The notes: generated by a model from the letters alone, not told the origin. 64,000 nucleotides of DNA from Liopterus haemorrhoidalis (GCA_963971575.1 OZ020618.1:7938501-8002500), one strand, 5' to 3'. Positions 46,901-58,667 are shown, counted from the stretch's first letter. Program-made: numbers and translations.

Positions 46901-47082
46901 CAGTCTGTTCCAAACGATTAAGCGGAACTAACTGTAATTTTCATTTTTGTAAGTTGTTATTAGCTATTGTTTTATATATTGAAGTTGGCTTTTCCTGAAC
47001 AAAATGATCAAAAGCTTCAATCAAACGGTAAAAGTAACTAGTATTGAAAATCTAGTTCCGCCTAAACCAAAGGAACAGACTT
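46901..47082 (+). repeat. MITE family T, short form, nested in hAT
   Basis: CAGTCTGTTCCAAACGATTA and GCCTAAACCAAAGGAACAGA with TA on both sides; 182 bp. Confidence 0.85.
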
Positions 47083-47221
47083 TATATAAAATACTAAACA
47101 ATTTTTTTTAAAACTAATATATTTGAAAATTTGTATTAAAAATGACTCAATAGTCAAGATGAAATGAAAATGACATTTTATAAAAACAGCTCGCCCCAAC
47201 CCAAGATATTTAATGTAAGTA

Positions 47222-47403
47222 TAGTCTGTTTGCTTGGTTTAAGCGGAATTAGATATCGAAATCTACTAACTTTTAAGGATTGAATGAAGCTTTGTATCAT
47301 TTTGTTTAACAAAAGCCCACTTTGATAGTTAAAAAGTAAACTCGTGATAATTTGAGAAAATAAAAATTTCATTTAGTTCCGCTTAAACATTTGGAATAGA
47401 CTT
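47222..47403 (-). repeat. MITE family T, short form, nested in hAT
   Basis: TAGTCTGTTTGCTTGGTTTA and CATTTGGAATAGACT with TA on both sides; 182 bp, opposite orientation to the previous copy. Confidence 0.82.
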
Positions 47404-48078
47404 TACAATTTACCAGTGAAAGGAGTCGGGAGTCGGAGTAGGAGTCGGAGTCGATTTACAAAAATACCGACTCCGGAGTCGAGAGTCGGGAGTCGATAAT
47501 TTTTCTGTCGACTCCCCATCTCTGGTTTCAACCATCTCAAACCCTTTTTCAAATTCATACGTGGCTTATTCATATGCTTATCTCTGAGTTCAATAACCGG
47601 ACAATATGATGTGTTCTTTATTAATTTTAAAATTGTTATTTTATATCGTGACTATTGACTAAGGTATTGTAAATTTAACATTGTTTTTTATTCCTTAACT
47701 CATATTTGATATGTTTTTATTATTTAATAATTATTTTATGTTATATTTTTAATTCCGACAATTTTGTAATGCTTATTTTAACTACTTGACTTGTTAAATT
47801 TGAACACTATCATAATTTTGTACATGTAAACTTACCAATTTAATAATTCTATATTTCTATATATCTTTGTAGCTCTGATGAAGATTTAAATTAAAATCGA
47901 AACGTTAGCGAAGTTAATAAATTTGTTTTTATTTTCTGACTGGTCCGAATCCCATTACCTTCAACTATAATTACTAACTTACGGACGTAACTCATCTAAT
48001 CAAGGTAAAATAAATATATTTGTGAAACCAACCTAGTGTTTTAATTGAACAATTGTTAAATAACCTAAACATTATCTA

Positions 48079-48345
48079 TAGGCTATTTCAAAAGTTTAAG
48101 CGGAACTATAGGCTATTCCATACGTGAAAGCGTAACTAACTGGAATTTTCATTTTTCTAAGTTGTCATGAGCTCTCTTTTTTAGGTTTCAAGTTGGATTT
48201 TGCTAAACAAAATTATCAAAAGTCTCACTTAATAGGTAAAAGTTACTATAATTGTAAATCTAGTTCCGCTTAAACCAAAGAATAGGCTATAACTGGAATT
48301 TTAATTTTTTTAAGATCTCATGATCTTAGGATCTCTTTTTTAACG
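48079..48345 (+). repeat. MITE family T, tandem and partial copies
   Basis: A stub of a left end at 48079-48106 is followed by a full copy (48109-48289) and a second left-hand part (48292-48345). The shared words are GGCTATTCCATACGTG, CTAGTTCCGCTTAAACCAAA and AACTGGAATTTT. Confidence 0.7.
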
Positions 48346-49864
48346 ATTGAAGATTGTCGTGATATTGATTGTTTAGTTTATTTTTTTGAATGTTTGACGA
48401 CTGCAAATGCTGCAACCATGCCCAAACTCGTTCAAGATTGTTGAAGAGCATTGTGACGACATTGGTAGAGAAACCTAAACGTTGAAGGCTGCTCCGTATT
48501 TTCTGACTCTTATTTTAGAACTTTCGAACACACTTAGCTTCTATTTTGGAGACCTTAGGGACCTCAGTACTTTCGACCAAAGCTTTCCATTTACGGTACT
48601 CATGCGTTCAGCAGCATTTTTCTTAGACATAATGAAAGAGATATGTATCGTCTCTTTTAGGCACCTTACAACAATTAGACTTTTCTTGTACTCTACCTCG
48701 AGTCTAAAGTAATCGATTCACTATGAAACGAAACAAACTCGACCACTCTACGATGTTCAATGATTTATGAGCCCACAGGACTCGATTTCAAGTCTCTTAT
48801 TTTCCTCTCTATCATCCGCGGTAGTAGTAGCGCACGACCTTGACACGTGCGTTGTTGTATACAGCCATCATTACTCTTTCAAACTGTATAAAAAATTTGT
48901 TATAAGCGACGGGGACGAGGAGCAAGTGTTTGCGTAATGTTAATACGTTACATGCAATTTCTGAAGTGTCAGCCATGTAAACGATCAGAAAGACGTAAAT
49001 TCTCCGTCAAAAGAGGGGAAATGTTACTTATTTGTTTCAGTATTTTATCAATAGTGTAATCCAGGCCTACTACAAATGTCTATAGTGCAGTGGAGTTTAA
49101 TGCGACATATGTAAATTCTATCGGTATATCGATTTTTTTTTTTAAATTAGCATTTTAATTTGAAGAAATGAACAAAATGGTAATACGTAGTAGTTATTTA
49201 TGGTTAGATCTAGTCAATTCCAGCGAGTATGGAATAAAAACTTGCCTATAAAAACATTTTATAAGCTACAGCCATTTCATAAGATAAAGGGAGTGAAGCG
49301 AACCATGTATATTTCAACTAGTAAGATATTGTGGTAGTTTACTTTAGTACATTCACGTAGTATTATGTCTGGAATTGTTCTTTCAAGCTGCAAGTTAAGG
49401 ACTTTCTTACACTCTTATTGAGATAAATAAAAACTCTTTATAACACTCAACTCTGTCGGCATCATTTTTTGTTATAAAATCATTAAACAAAATGTTCTTC
49501 TGCGCAATATCAGACTTTTGGCCTCACTTACATCAATTCTCCATCATGTAATCAAAGCTTTTTTATTTAAATTGAACAACGAACTGGAATATCTTGTTGG
49601 AAGACTACCAATCTGGCAACAAATTATTATTAAATATTATTAGAGCTGGATTCTCCGTAAATAAACACTTGCAGCAAGGATACTTTCATTCGATACTTAC
49701 TTGAGAATAAAACCATGGTACAGTTGGACCAGATATCTGCGGATACAAGTCTTCCACGATACAAGTCTTCCAAGTCTAAGAGGATTATGCGGACTTTGGA
49801 TTTGGTGTGAACATCTGTCGCATATCGCCTGGATTTGGGATGCGGCCGATTGCTGGGATAAAGC
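48346..49864. other. region without recognised genes
   Basis: The ORF at 48482-48712 (MKAAPYFLTLILEL...) has no family I know and no supporting context. Otherwise featureless. Confidence 0.45.
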
Positions 49865-49872
49865 TTCCTCGA

Positions 49873-50087
49873 TAGGGTGACCATTCGTCTCGCATTTTGA
49901 TTTCGTGTCCCCAGGGCCGAATTTTGCTCTGTACTTATATTTGGGAGGTGCGGACCCTTTTTTTTGCTTTTTATTTATATTTGGGAGGTGAGGACGTTTT
50001 TTTGTTTGCTCTTCACTTACATTTCGGAAGTGACGATCTTTTTTTGCTCCGTCCCGCATTGGCTTCTTCAAGAAAATGTTCACCCTA
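49873..50087. mobile_element. short hAT MITE with internal tandem repeats
   Basis: Ends TAGGGTGACCATT and AATGTTCACCCTA, perfect 8-bp duplication TTCCTCGA at 49865-49872 and 50088-50095. The interior has three units of about 41 bp built on ACTTATATTTGGGAGGTG. The 128-aa minus-strand ORF (50083-49697) is the translation of this repeat, not a gene. Confidence 0.85.
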
Positions 50088-50095
50088 TTCCTCGA

Positions 50096-51620
50096 CCTTC
50101 CCGTGAAGGTAAGAGGTGAGCATCTCGTTTATGCCGAACACGTTGCGGGCAAACCTAGATGGTACTGGCGGGACTACAACCCCCCGCCCCCTTAAAATAA
50201 TAATAAATAATAACCAAACAGATGTTTGTGATTGAATTCTCAAGTCCAGCTGAGAAGAATATCTCTCTCGAGAAGGAGACAAAGAAGTCTAAGTATATGG
50301 ATCTCTTGTCCTAGCTTAGAAAGCTTTATCCAGGGTATAAAGTTAAGCTTGTAGTCCTGATAATTGGTGTTTTGGGTGGTATGAAAGTCTCAGATCGAAG
50401 GGAAATAGAGTCCATTCCCGCCTACAGATCTTCTGCTACCTTTTTGATCTGCAGGATGCAGAAGGCAGTGTTGCTCGGGTTGGCATCAGAACTGGCGTAA
50501 TTTCCGCGACTGCATATCACCAGAATTTGGGATGCAGTCACGTGTATTTAGCTCCACTAATCTCTTGTATTACATGTTTCAATAGGTTGCTGAAGAGTGC
50601 GATTAGTGGACGCTTGTGAAGACCTGACAAAGCACAAAAATAATAATGTATTAATTGGTTATTACAACATACAAATTGTTCCATCAAGTCCAAACAAAAA
50701 TGCAATGATGTGTAAAATAAATAATAACATCAAAACATACAGTGATACATAAAACAGTACTGACATCTTTTGTTATCTCGAGGAACTCTTATATTAAACA
50801 AATTTTACATAGCCTCGTCGTCGGTATAAAAGGGTACAGCCAATAAATGATTTTTAATTAATCCCTTGAGTGGATAGGCCACGTATTTCTTCATTCAGGG
50901 ATTTAAACATTTTAAGGCCTATATAAATATGCTTTGATTGGGTTCACAGTAGACGGCACTTTGGAAAAACAAAATTGTTCCTGCGAAATGTTCGTGCGGA
51001 TCTTTGTGAGAATCTTCTGATGTTTAATTTTATAAAGACCAATAGTTCGGCACTGAATTAAAAGCGCGAAAACCATTCACAGTTATCTTTGGTAACAGTG
51101 GTAGCAGTTATTTAAGTCCAGTTAATTATATAAGATCAGAAATATTAATTTTGTTTATTTTTTTTCAGGTGAGCATCAATTTGGCAGTAAATATCCAATC
51201 ATTGTAAAGTGTAAGTAATATTATTATAATTAAATTTTTAAACACTATATTTTACAGTCTGGTTATCTTAAGCTGGACGGTTGCAAAGTAGCAAGAAAAA
51301 TAAATGGGCCATCGTTAGTATTCGTGTAACAGTTGTGCAATACAATCACTTGAAAAATGAATTTTCAATGCAAACTGGGTACCACTCGTGCGTTAAAAAG
51401 TCAATGGTGCGATTTTTCCAACTGTACTTGGGTGGCACAACTTATGTCTCACTCACTCATAATATTTGGGCATATTTGACTTTGTCGCCGAGCGCCGAGG
51501 AGTGGAAATGGAGTAAATTCAGTATATGCGGCATCTGGAATTTTCCACCACCTCCTCTATACCCCTGGAACATATAGAACGACACGAGTTGTATCAATTC
51601 CATTGTATTGTCTTAAGTGG
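50096..51620. other. region without recognised genes
   Basis: The ORF 51281-51577 is open but matches nothing I recognise. No shared repeats. Confidence 0.45.
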
Positions 51621-51688
51621 TACGAGGGCTACCTAAGTTTTTACAAAAATTAAGAAAGAAAAAATTTGTTTTGGATCTAACTGTTTTA

Positions 51689-53152
51689 TTACTTTTCAAA
51701 ATATTCGCCTTTAAGATTTATGCACTTTTGCATGCGTTCAAACCATTTCTCGAAACATTTTTTCCACTCTGACGTTGGTATCTCAAAACATGGTTTTCGA
51801 AGGCTTCAACAGCTTCTTGAAGTGATGTAAATCGCTGGCCACGCATTTTTTGTTTGACATTGGAGAACAAAAAAAAGTCGTGAGGGGATAAATCAGGTGA
51901 ATACTGCCCGTATTCACTTATTGCCCATAAGACATTAATTCGATGTTTTTCTCCTTCAAATTATCAATTGTTTGACGTGCTGTGTGGGAGCTTGCATTGT
52001 TATGATGAAGAATGATGCGACGTTTTTGGTTGTTTTTCCTGATTTTGTCGATGATTTCTGGCAAACAAATTGTGGTATACCATTCAGCATTAACTGTTCT
52101 CCGATCCTCTAAAGCAGGGATGAGCAACCCGCGGGCCGCATGCGGCCCGGCGTACTTTTTCGTGCGGCCCGTCAAAGCTTTTGTCTGTCAAATTTCAAAA
52201 AAGGCCATTAAATTACAAAAGATACATATATATTTTAAAGCATAAATAAGAGCAATATAGAGCAATTGGTTGCAAAGAAGCAATGCCAAACTTCTCATTA
52301 AAATATGTTTATGATTTTTTCCCCATAATAATTATCTTTGACTGTTTTTTTATACCTAGCATTTCTATTATATGTTTCATTTGTGTATTTTTTTTAAAAT
52401 AACTTTGTTATTTTGTTAATAAATAGATAATTTGTGTTTATCATCTTGTGTTCATATTTTAATAAATTTCGTATGCGGCCCGCAGGAAATTTTTAAATTT
52501 CTAGTTGGCCCGTAGTAAAAAAAGGTTGCTCATCCCTGCTCTAAAGGAATGGTTGCGACATGTCCAGTACAACCGAAGAAACAAGCAATCATTTTCTTGA
52601 AAGTACTTCGTGAACGAAGTTTTGTGGGTTTCGGTTCATCTTGGAAGACCCAAACAGTGGATTTTTGCTTAGTGTCCAGTTCATATGAACAAATCCAAGT
52701 TTCGTCACCTGTAATGATGTATACGGATTTTGCAGTGCCTAGGTTGATTTATTTTCAGCATTTCCTTACACCAATCAACACGAGCCTTTTTTTGAGCTTC
52801 GGTCAAATTATGCGGAATCCATCAGGAACAGATCTTTTTCACAGCTAAATGATCATGCAAAATCGAATGTATTGCAGTCTGCGATGTGCCAAAGGATGCC
52901 TCTATCCCACGGTAAGTCACATGCCGATCTTCAATCATTTCGCGCACTGCATCGATGTCTTTTTGAATCACAACCGATTTTGGCCGACCTTCACGAGATT
53001 CATCACTGACGGACGCACGACCACGACGAAATTCTGCAAACCAATTGTAAGCAGTCTTTTCTGATGGTGCCTCATTACCAAAAAAACGAAGCGAATCTAT
53101 GCATTGTTGTTGAGTTAGGCCTTTACTGAAAACCTTCACGAGTAATATCCAT
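51689..53152 (-). pseudogene. mariner M2 transposase pseudogene
   Basis: The N-terminal part reads GLTQQQCIDSLRFFGNEAPS, YNWFAEFRRGRASVSDESRE and IDAVREMIEDRHVTYRGIEA. The first catalytic block appears as ITGDETWICSYE. The hAT MITE then splits the gene before EDRRTVNAEWYTTICLPEII. The second catalytic block is ILHHNNASSH, in which the Asp of HHDNA has become Asn. The third block YSPDLSPHDFFLF is intact. The end has frameshifts. The active site and reading frame are therefore both broken. Confidence 0.88.
52115..52538. mobile_element. hAT MITE inside mariner M2
   Basis: Perfect ends CAGGGATGAGCAACC / GGTTGCTCATCCCTG, subterminal GCGGGCCGCATGCGGCCC, and CTCTAAAG at 52107-52114 and 52539-52546. 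424 bp, non-coding. The host mariner reads through when it is removed. Confidence 0.95.
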
Positions 53153-53207
53153 TTTTTCACAAACTTGTTTTGTTTTAATGCTCACTTCAACAAACTACTC
53201 GGTCAAT

Positions 53208-54142
53208 AGGGGATAGGCATGATTTTTTTAAATTTTTTTATTATATTCCTCTTGTTGCATATTAACATAAAAAACAGTTTTTAATTTTTTTTTTGTAATT
53301 TGAAGGCTTAAAAAATCATAAATGTATGTAGCGCGCGAAAACGACGAGTGACGTCATACCCCTTCTAACTGACGCATGACACTACTAGCTTACCGGCGTA
53401 CATAGTCTGTTATTTGTTTGTATAACTTTTATAGGTTATGTAAAGTTAGAGTGATTTTAATTAAAATAAAGTTTAATTCTATAAAAACAATTTATACATG
53501 TTTACAGAATTAAATTTTATATTAAAATAGATAACTTATATTGCAGTATTTCAATTATGCCTCTAACGTTTTGTAACTTCATGTAAACAATGTAGTAAAA
53601 TTCTGACATCTAAATTACATAAATATTTACATTTTACAGAGTTGCAGCGTTTGTTTACATAAAGTTATAGAATATAAAATAAAAATTACTTACAGGTCTG
53701 CTTTGACACCATGTATTTCTTCAGCACTGTAGCATTCATTATTTTTCATATATTCCATGAGCATAAATGCATCAATGTTGGGTAAATTATCACTCTGAGC
53801 CCTAACAAAATCTTTATCTGCCATTTTAATAATAAATGCGTGAAAAACTGTTTAAAAACAAATACAAAACTCTCGAACAATACAATACACACACGTGTAA
53901 AGATTATGTTGTAGCTGTATCTGTGACGTGAAACCCCTATCGTTTGCCGTAATACTCAGTTGTTTTTACTCGGCAACCTTCGCTCCGTGGTCGGCTTATT
54001 TCAAATTTACAATATTTTAATTCAAAAATTTGGCTATAATATTAATTAAAATGTAATGTTTGTTTTGTTAGGTGACATAACTAACATTAACATATCAAAA
54101 TAATGTAGTTTTAAGGAAATACAAATTTTATGCGTATCCCCT
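53208..54142 (-). mobile_element. element family Q, long copy, with exon-like ORF
   Basis: Inverted ends AGGGGATAGGCATGATTTTT and ACAAATTTTATGCGTATCCC(CT). It sits in the 5' UTR of mariner M2; the homologous M1 sequence (about 24605-24635) is uninterrupted (TTATAAATTGACCC), and AT is the only doubled sequence. 935 bp. The superfamily is unknown. Confidence 0.8.
53694..53824 (-). CDS. putative first coding exon carried by element Q
   Basis: The minus strand has ATG at 53824 and 43 open codons: MADKDFVRAQSDNLPNIDAF, then MLMEYMKNNECYSAEE and IHGVKADL. It then meets a consensus donor: CCT|GTAAGT at 53693. The product resembles, from memory and weakly, the start of insect SWIM-finger proteins found next to transposons; I would not rely on that. 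No second exon lies within the element, so this is a truncated gene. The short copy at 36250-36691 has lost it. It could also be a chance open stretch. Confidence 0.45.
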
Positions 54143-54259
54143 ATTTATAATCTGCCACTTATTTCACAATAAAAAATGTCAAATTTTACGAATATAGTAA
54201 TGACATATTTAAATATTGCCATCTAGTGGTTGACTGTAAAATCATAAAAGGTAACCTCG

Positions 54260-54965
54260 TGTCACAGTCCACAAGAAAAATTTTATATTGTAAAATAAAC
54301 ACAAAGTATCACATTACTTTTATTCAAGTCTTATTTAAATTTAAGAAAGCAACTCTTGCTAAACATTTGCTGAATATAAAATCTGTGCAATCTCATCTTC
54401 TAATACAAATAAAGTCGTATAGTAAAACGGTCAGCACGTCCAATCAATAGACCTTAAATATAAATCTCGTAAACCTCCTCATGGATCCAAACTCAAGTCT
54501 CGCAGTCTATGATTCCGTGAAGTAGCACGTTAGTATATCATGTAAGCGTAATTTAAGTCTATTTCTATGCAGCCGCTGTACCTCCTACAACATTAAACTC
54601 ACATCATAAAAGGGGGGGATGATATTCCAACTCTGAAACCAGAAGCGACTTCATTTTGAAATGCATAAAATAAATTTTTAGTCGTATGGTTTCGAACACA
54701 GACTTATTAAAGAGTATATGTGTATGCGGAACGCGTACTAAAAACTTTTTTTGGGGGATAAAAGACAATAAAAATTGGAATAACAATGGAGCAATATAAT
54801 AATTAAATTCAGCAGAAACAAAAGATGAAAGATCTCGCAAAAGATATTGGTATATAGGTACAGAGAAAAAACAGGCAACTAAAAAGAGAAAAATCCCAAC
54901 AAATATTAAAGCTTACAGAAATAATGGAGACTGGTTTCGAAAATAAGCAATTCACCACAGTACTT
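54260..54965. other. unassigned spacer
   Basis: The ORFs at 54226-54450 and 54604-54840 are not recognised; nothing else seen. Confidence 0.45.
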
Positions 54966-55096
54966 TTATAGGGTTTTGTAAGTATGACTACCAAAAAACC
55001 CTCATGTGTCTGTTTGTCTGTACGGTAGAAATCGTTGCCAAACGGGTTAACATTGAAATTTGGAATACTTATACAACTCTTTATCCCACATATAGG

Positions 55097-55419
55097 CAGT
55101 AATGGCATCCTACCGGTTCGGAACGGTTCGCGCGAACCGTTTCTTAAAATTATTGAAACCTTAGGGAACCGGTTGTTAGAATTATTAAAAATAAATGAAT
55201 TACTCTGACTTCAGTTTTGAATCGTGCGCCGTGCCCTGCAGTGTTGCAAATGTAATATTTATTTTATAGGTTATTAATAATACGCTCTTAAAATTGTTTC
55301 CTTATATTTAATAAATGGAAGTAAGTGATTTTTTTTCACTATTAAAAATACAGAATAGGTTCCTAGATATCACATGACTTTATAGAACCGCTTCCTGAAA
55401 ATTTAGGATGCCATCACTA
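55097..55419. mobile_element. hAT MITE nested in HINE-A
   Basis: Ends CAGTAATGGCATCCT and AGGATGCCATCACTA, perfect 8-bp duplication CATATAGG at 55089-55096 and 55420-55427. The HINE-A sequence reads through when the insert is removed (CCCACATATAGGAAAAATAC). Confidence 0.92.
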
Positions 55420-55879
55420 CATATAGGAAAAATACTGAGAGTTCAAAAAAAAAGCACATCCCGAGATAAACAAATATGTATTTATTAAAAAAATAAAATA
55501 TATTTTTTTAAAATTTTGTGTGGGATACCAATTTAAACCTTTTTTTATTTTTTTATTTATAAATTACAGCAAAATTTTATTTTTGAAAAATTATATATAT
55601 ATATATATTTTTTTTTTGCTAAAAATGTGTCAAGAAACATTCGTTCTGCACCCTCTCTCTAAAGGGGTTTATCTGAAAGTCTGAAAAAAATCTCCATAAT
55701 GAAAATTAATGGGAACCAGAATAGTTCAACAGGAATTTTTGATCATATTAGTTTTCCGAAAATGTCGATTTTTTTATGTCGTGGATAATTTTTTTTTTTT
55801 AAATTTATTGTGTGATATCAAAAGAAAGGTGTTATGACCTAGATTAAAGAATGAAAAGTAGATTTTCAAATTCGGTTTT

Positions 55880-56560
55880 ACCGGTCGCCAACATTTATAA
55901 GGGAGGTATTGTGATCATACCAATTTTGACGTTTCGAGATTTCGATGGATCTCCACGAATTGAGGTCCCTACATAACGTTTTGACTATTTTTAGCATGAT
56001 GTCTGTCTCTCCGTCCGTCTGTCTGTCTGTCTGTCCGTCTGTCTGTCCGTCTGTCTGTCCGTCTGTCTGTCCGTCTGTCTGTCCGTCTGTCCGTCTGTCT
56101 GTCCGTCTGTCTGTCCGTCTGTCCGTGTATGTGCAGAGCAAATTCGGCTGAAAGGATTTTTATGAAACTTCATATTTAATCTTCTGCCATCAATGGCACG
56201 AGTTGATCAACTTTTGGTAAAAATCGGTTGACTAAAACTGGGAGTTTACTCGTGTCGATTTTAAGATTTTTGCGAATATTTCACAACAGAAAAATATCTC
56301 GATAAAATTTATTAAACAAAAGTTGCTATAAAAGCAATAACTAATAACTTTTATTTGAGACGTTTTTTGATAAAACGAAAAATTTCGAATAATTTCTGTA
56401 AAATTTTTCATATTTATATGTAACGTTTCCATGGTCTTCATAAATAATATCTCTCTTAGAAAATATTAGGTCAAGTTATTTCTACTCTGCTGCTAGAATG
56501 TAATTTTTATAAGTACTTTATGATGGTGGTCGGTCCTGTGGTGGCCACAGCTGATTTTTT
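55880..56560 (+). mobile_element. HINE-B copy nested in HINE-A
   Basis: ACCGGTCGCCA start, (GTCY)n at 55999-56125, subterminal repeat TGGTGGTCGGT, hairpin TGTGGTGGCCACA, GCTGATTTTTTTTT. HINE-A-type sequence continues on each side. Confidence 0.7.
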
Positions 56561-57165
56561 TTTCTTCATGATTTTAGTCCAAAATGTGCTAATAAAGTTC
56601 TTGTCCCGCCCCGTTTAATCGAAACGGGTTTAACTAAAAATCTGAAAAAAATATAGATAATGTACATTGATTGGAGCCGGAAACGTACAAAAGGAATTTT
56701 TGATCCGACTGCATTTTTGAAAATATTGCAGTTTTTATATTTTTGACAAAATCATTTTTATTTTAATTCATGGTTAAATTATGGGTAATAATGTTATGGA
56801 TTTTTGTATTTATAGATAAGATAGTGCCTGTCTTTTTTGAAATTAAAAATATATAAAAAAAAAAAAACAGCTGAGGAGCGAGTTTTGAACACTACACTAC
56901 ACTCTAGAATGTAATGTTTAGTGTTCAGTTATTTTATTATACTCTTATTGTGATTCAACCTATTGTTTGAATTACTTTAGAATTTTTTTTTACGGTATCA
57001 AAGAGGAATAAATCATTTATAGTAATGATATACTTATGAAACAAATAACACATTTTTAATAGAACAAATATTCCTAGAAATCCAGTATTATGTTGGCTTC
57101 TTACACTTATTAAATACCTACAAAACCCTGAACTGTATAACTATATAGAATGAAGTAGTTTCAAT

Positions 57166-57641
57166 ACCTAACCTAACTAATTATAAATATATATGCCCAG
57201 TTTAAAAAATATAATCGTCGATATGAAATTACGGCCCTCTTGTGTCTGTGTGTGTGTTTGTCTGTGTGTGTATGTATGTGATTTTTGTTTGTGTATATAT
57301 GAGCTTACATCTGCCGTGATACAGGAAATCTCATTAAAAAGCTCATGAGTTATATTTAGAGCTTTATACGTAAGTTCAGCATTTAATAAATTTGAAATAT
57401 TTGCCGTGAGCTTTAGCTAGAGCTTGACGTAAATAATAAAAGCTTGAAATATTTCTTTAAATATTTTATTAAAAATTTTTTATGGGTATTTTATAGTTCA
57501 ACCTAGAGTGCATTTAAATTTTTTTAATTTATGATTTTCCAAGGAATTAGATATATTTATAAAATGCAGCAAAGTAAAGAAGAACTCAGTTTTTAGAAAG
57601 TCAACGTTAGACATATTTAATGTAAAAAAAGAAAAAATTTA
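57166..57641. repeat. unassigned DNA with GT-rich microsatellite
   Basis: 57240-57285 is a (GT)n/(GTCT) mix, as in the divergent HINE-B copy at 42610; flanks are not clearly HINE. Confidence 0.45.
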
Positions 57642-57728
57642 CTCCCTCCGTTCCAAAATAAGTGTCCGACTCGAAATAGTGTCCGATTTCTACATGAAAA
57701 GTTTCTGCGCACGCTGCAATTATTATAC
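57642..57728. mobile_element. Stowaway-like solo end
   Basis: TA then CTCCCTCCGTTCCAAAATA and AGTGTCCGACTC. This is almost the textbook plant Stowaway end. The partner end was not found; MITE T begins at 57731. Confidence 0.6.
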
Positions 57729-57730
57729 TA

Positions 57731-58136
57731 AAGTCTGTTCCAAATGGTTAAGCGAAACTAGATTTTGCAATCTAGTTACTTTCATCGTTTAAATCGTGCC
57801 TTTCGGCCGTTTTGTTTAAGCTTTGTAAATCATACTTACAATAAATATTTTTTGATTAAGGTTAATATCATTTTAAAATGTCATTTTCTTTATATTTTGA
57901 TTTTTTGTGTCATTCTTAATACAAATTTCCCATTTATTTATTTTTTTGTCATTAAAATATAAAAAAAAATATTTAATTTTGACATATGCCATTCGTTTCC
58001 ATGGTTTCATTGTTGGAATTTTAAATTTTGACATCCCAACTTGAAAAATTAAATAACCCAAGCAAGGTCCCTTCTCGTGACAACCTAAAAGAAATAAATT
58101 ACCATTTAGTTCCGCTTAACCGTTTGGAACAGACTG
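57731..58136 (-). repeat. MITE family T, long form, copy 2
   Basis: Ends AAGTCTGTTCCAAATGGTTA and TAACCGTTTGGAACAGACTG, TA on both sides. 406 bp, inverted relative to 43161-43578 and nearly identical. Confidence 0.85.
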
Positions 58137-58243
58137 TAATAATTTTTTTTTTTGCAGTTGAAAAATTCTTAAAGAATAGCTTACACCTCCCCAGACAGTA
58201 ATACCATATGATATGATGCTATAAAATTGTGCATAATAATATA

Positions 58244-58665
58244 TTTTCTCCACGACCACTATAGAATTTACCAATTCTAAAACCAATTTTGACTACAGAA
58301 AGTTAATATTCTAAAACAAGAGTTGGAATGATATTCTAAAGCACTTATCTTGTTATGCATTTCGCGTGTATTTCATTCCATCACTTGTTATGGAATAACT
58401 ATTCCATGCTTGTTGTCTTTTGTTTTTGTAGGGTTACATTAAGATATATGCAACTTTACATTAAATAAATGCAATATAACTTCCTAACCTAAAATAGTGG
58501 CCGATGTGCGGCAAATTAAATTAAAATTAAACAAACAATAAATTTTAAAAAAATAGTTTAATTAATTGATAAATTTGTTATGTAATATAAATTATTTGTT
58601 AAGATAAATGTTTGTTAAAATAAATATTTGTTATTTTTTTTTCTTTCTGATGGTCGTGGAGAAAG
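58244..58665. repeat. MITE with TTTTCTCCACGACCA ends
   Basis: Inverted ends TTTTCTCCACGACCA and TGGTCGTGGAGAAAG with TA on both sides (58242-58243, 58666-58667). 422 bp, AT-rich, non-coding, single copy in this window. Confidence 0.7.
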
Positions 58666-58667
58666 TA

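Larger units (their letters stand above)
46447..47524 (+). mobile_element. hAT element with tandem AGTCGG ends, perfect 8-bp duplication
   Basis: Ends CAGGGATGGGGAGTTGG and GACTCCCCATCTCTG; GTTTCAAC at 46439-46446 and 47525-47532. Both termini carry repeated GAGTCGG words. A short frame near 46559-46663 ends EFVKEWEQERHFFSVHERK, like the N-terminal start of SCAND3-type hAT proteins. Two MITE T copies are nested inside. Confidence 0.9.
51623..54259 (-). mobile_element. mariner copy M2 with two nested elements
   Basis: Right-hand (5') end GTTACCTCGTG-type and left-hand (3') end CGAGGGCTACCTAAGTTTTT are inverted; TA precedes 51623. Nested are a hAT MITE (52115-52538) and element Q (53208-54142). 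Without them about 1.27 kb remain, the normal mariner size. Homologous to M1 at 23846-25589. Confidence 0.85.
54966..57165 (+). mobile_element. HINE-A copy G, composite and multiply interrupted
   Basis: The 5' end GGGTTTTGTAAGTATGAC is at 54970; the body resumes after a hAT MITE (55097-55419) and runs to about 55785. From there a second, B-like HINE-A copy starts (TTGTGTGATATCAAAAGAAA), is interrupted by HINE-B (55880-56560), continues with CTGAAAAAAATATAGATAAT and ends near AAATACCTACAAAACCCTGA (57110-57130). Confidence 0.6.

Noticed and set aside
49697..50083. 128-aa minus-strand ORF rich in Lys and Pro
   Set aside because: It lies almost wholly inside a hAT MITE with three tandem units; the protein repeat is the DNA repeat.
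51281..51577. 98-aa ORF
   Set aside because: Open frame only; no family, start context or splice sites that I can support.
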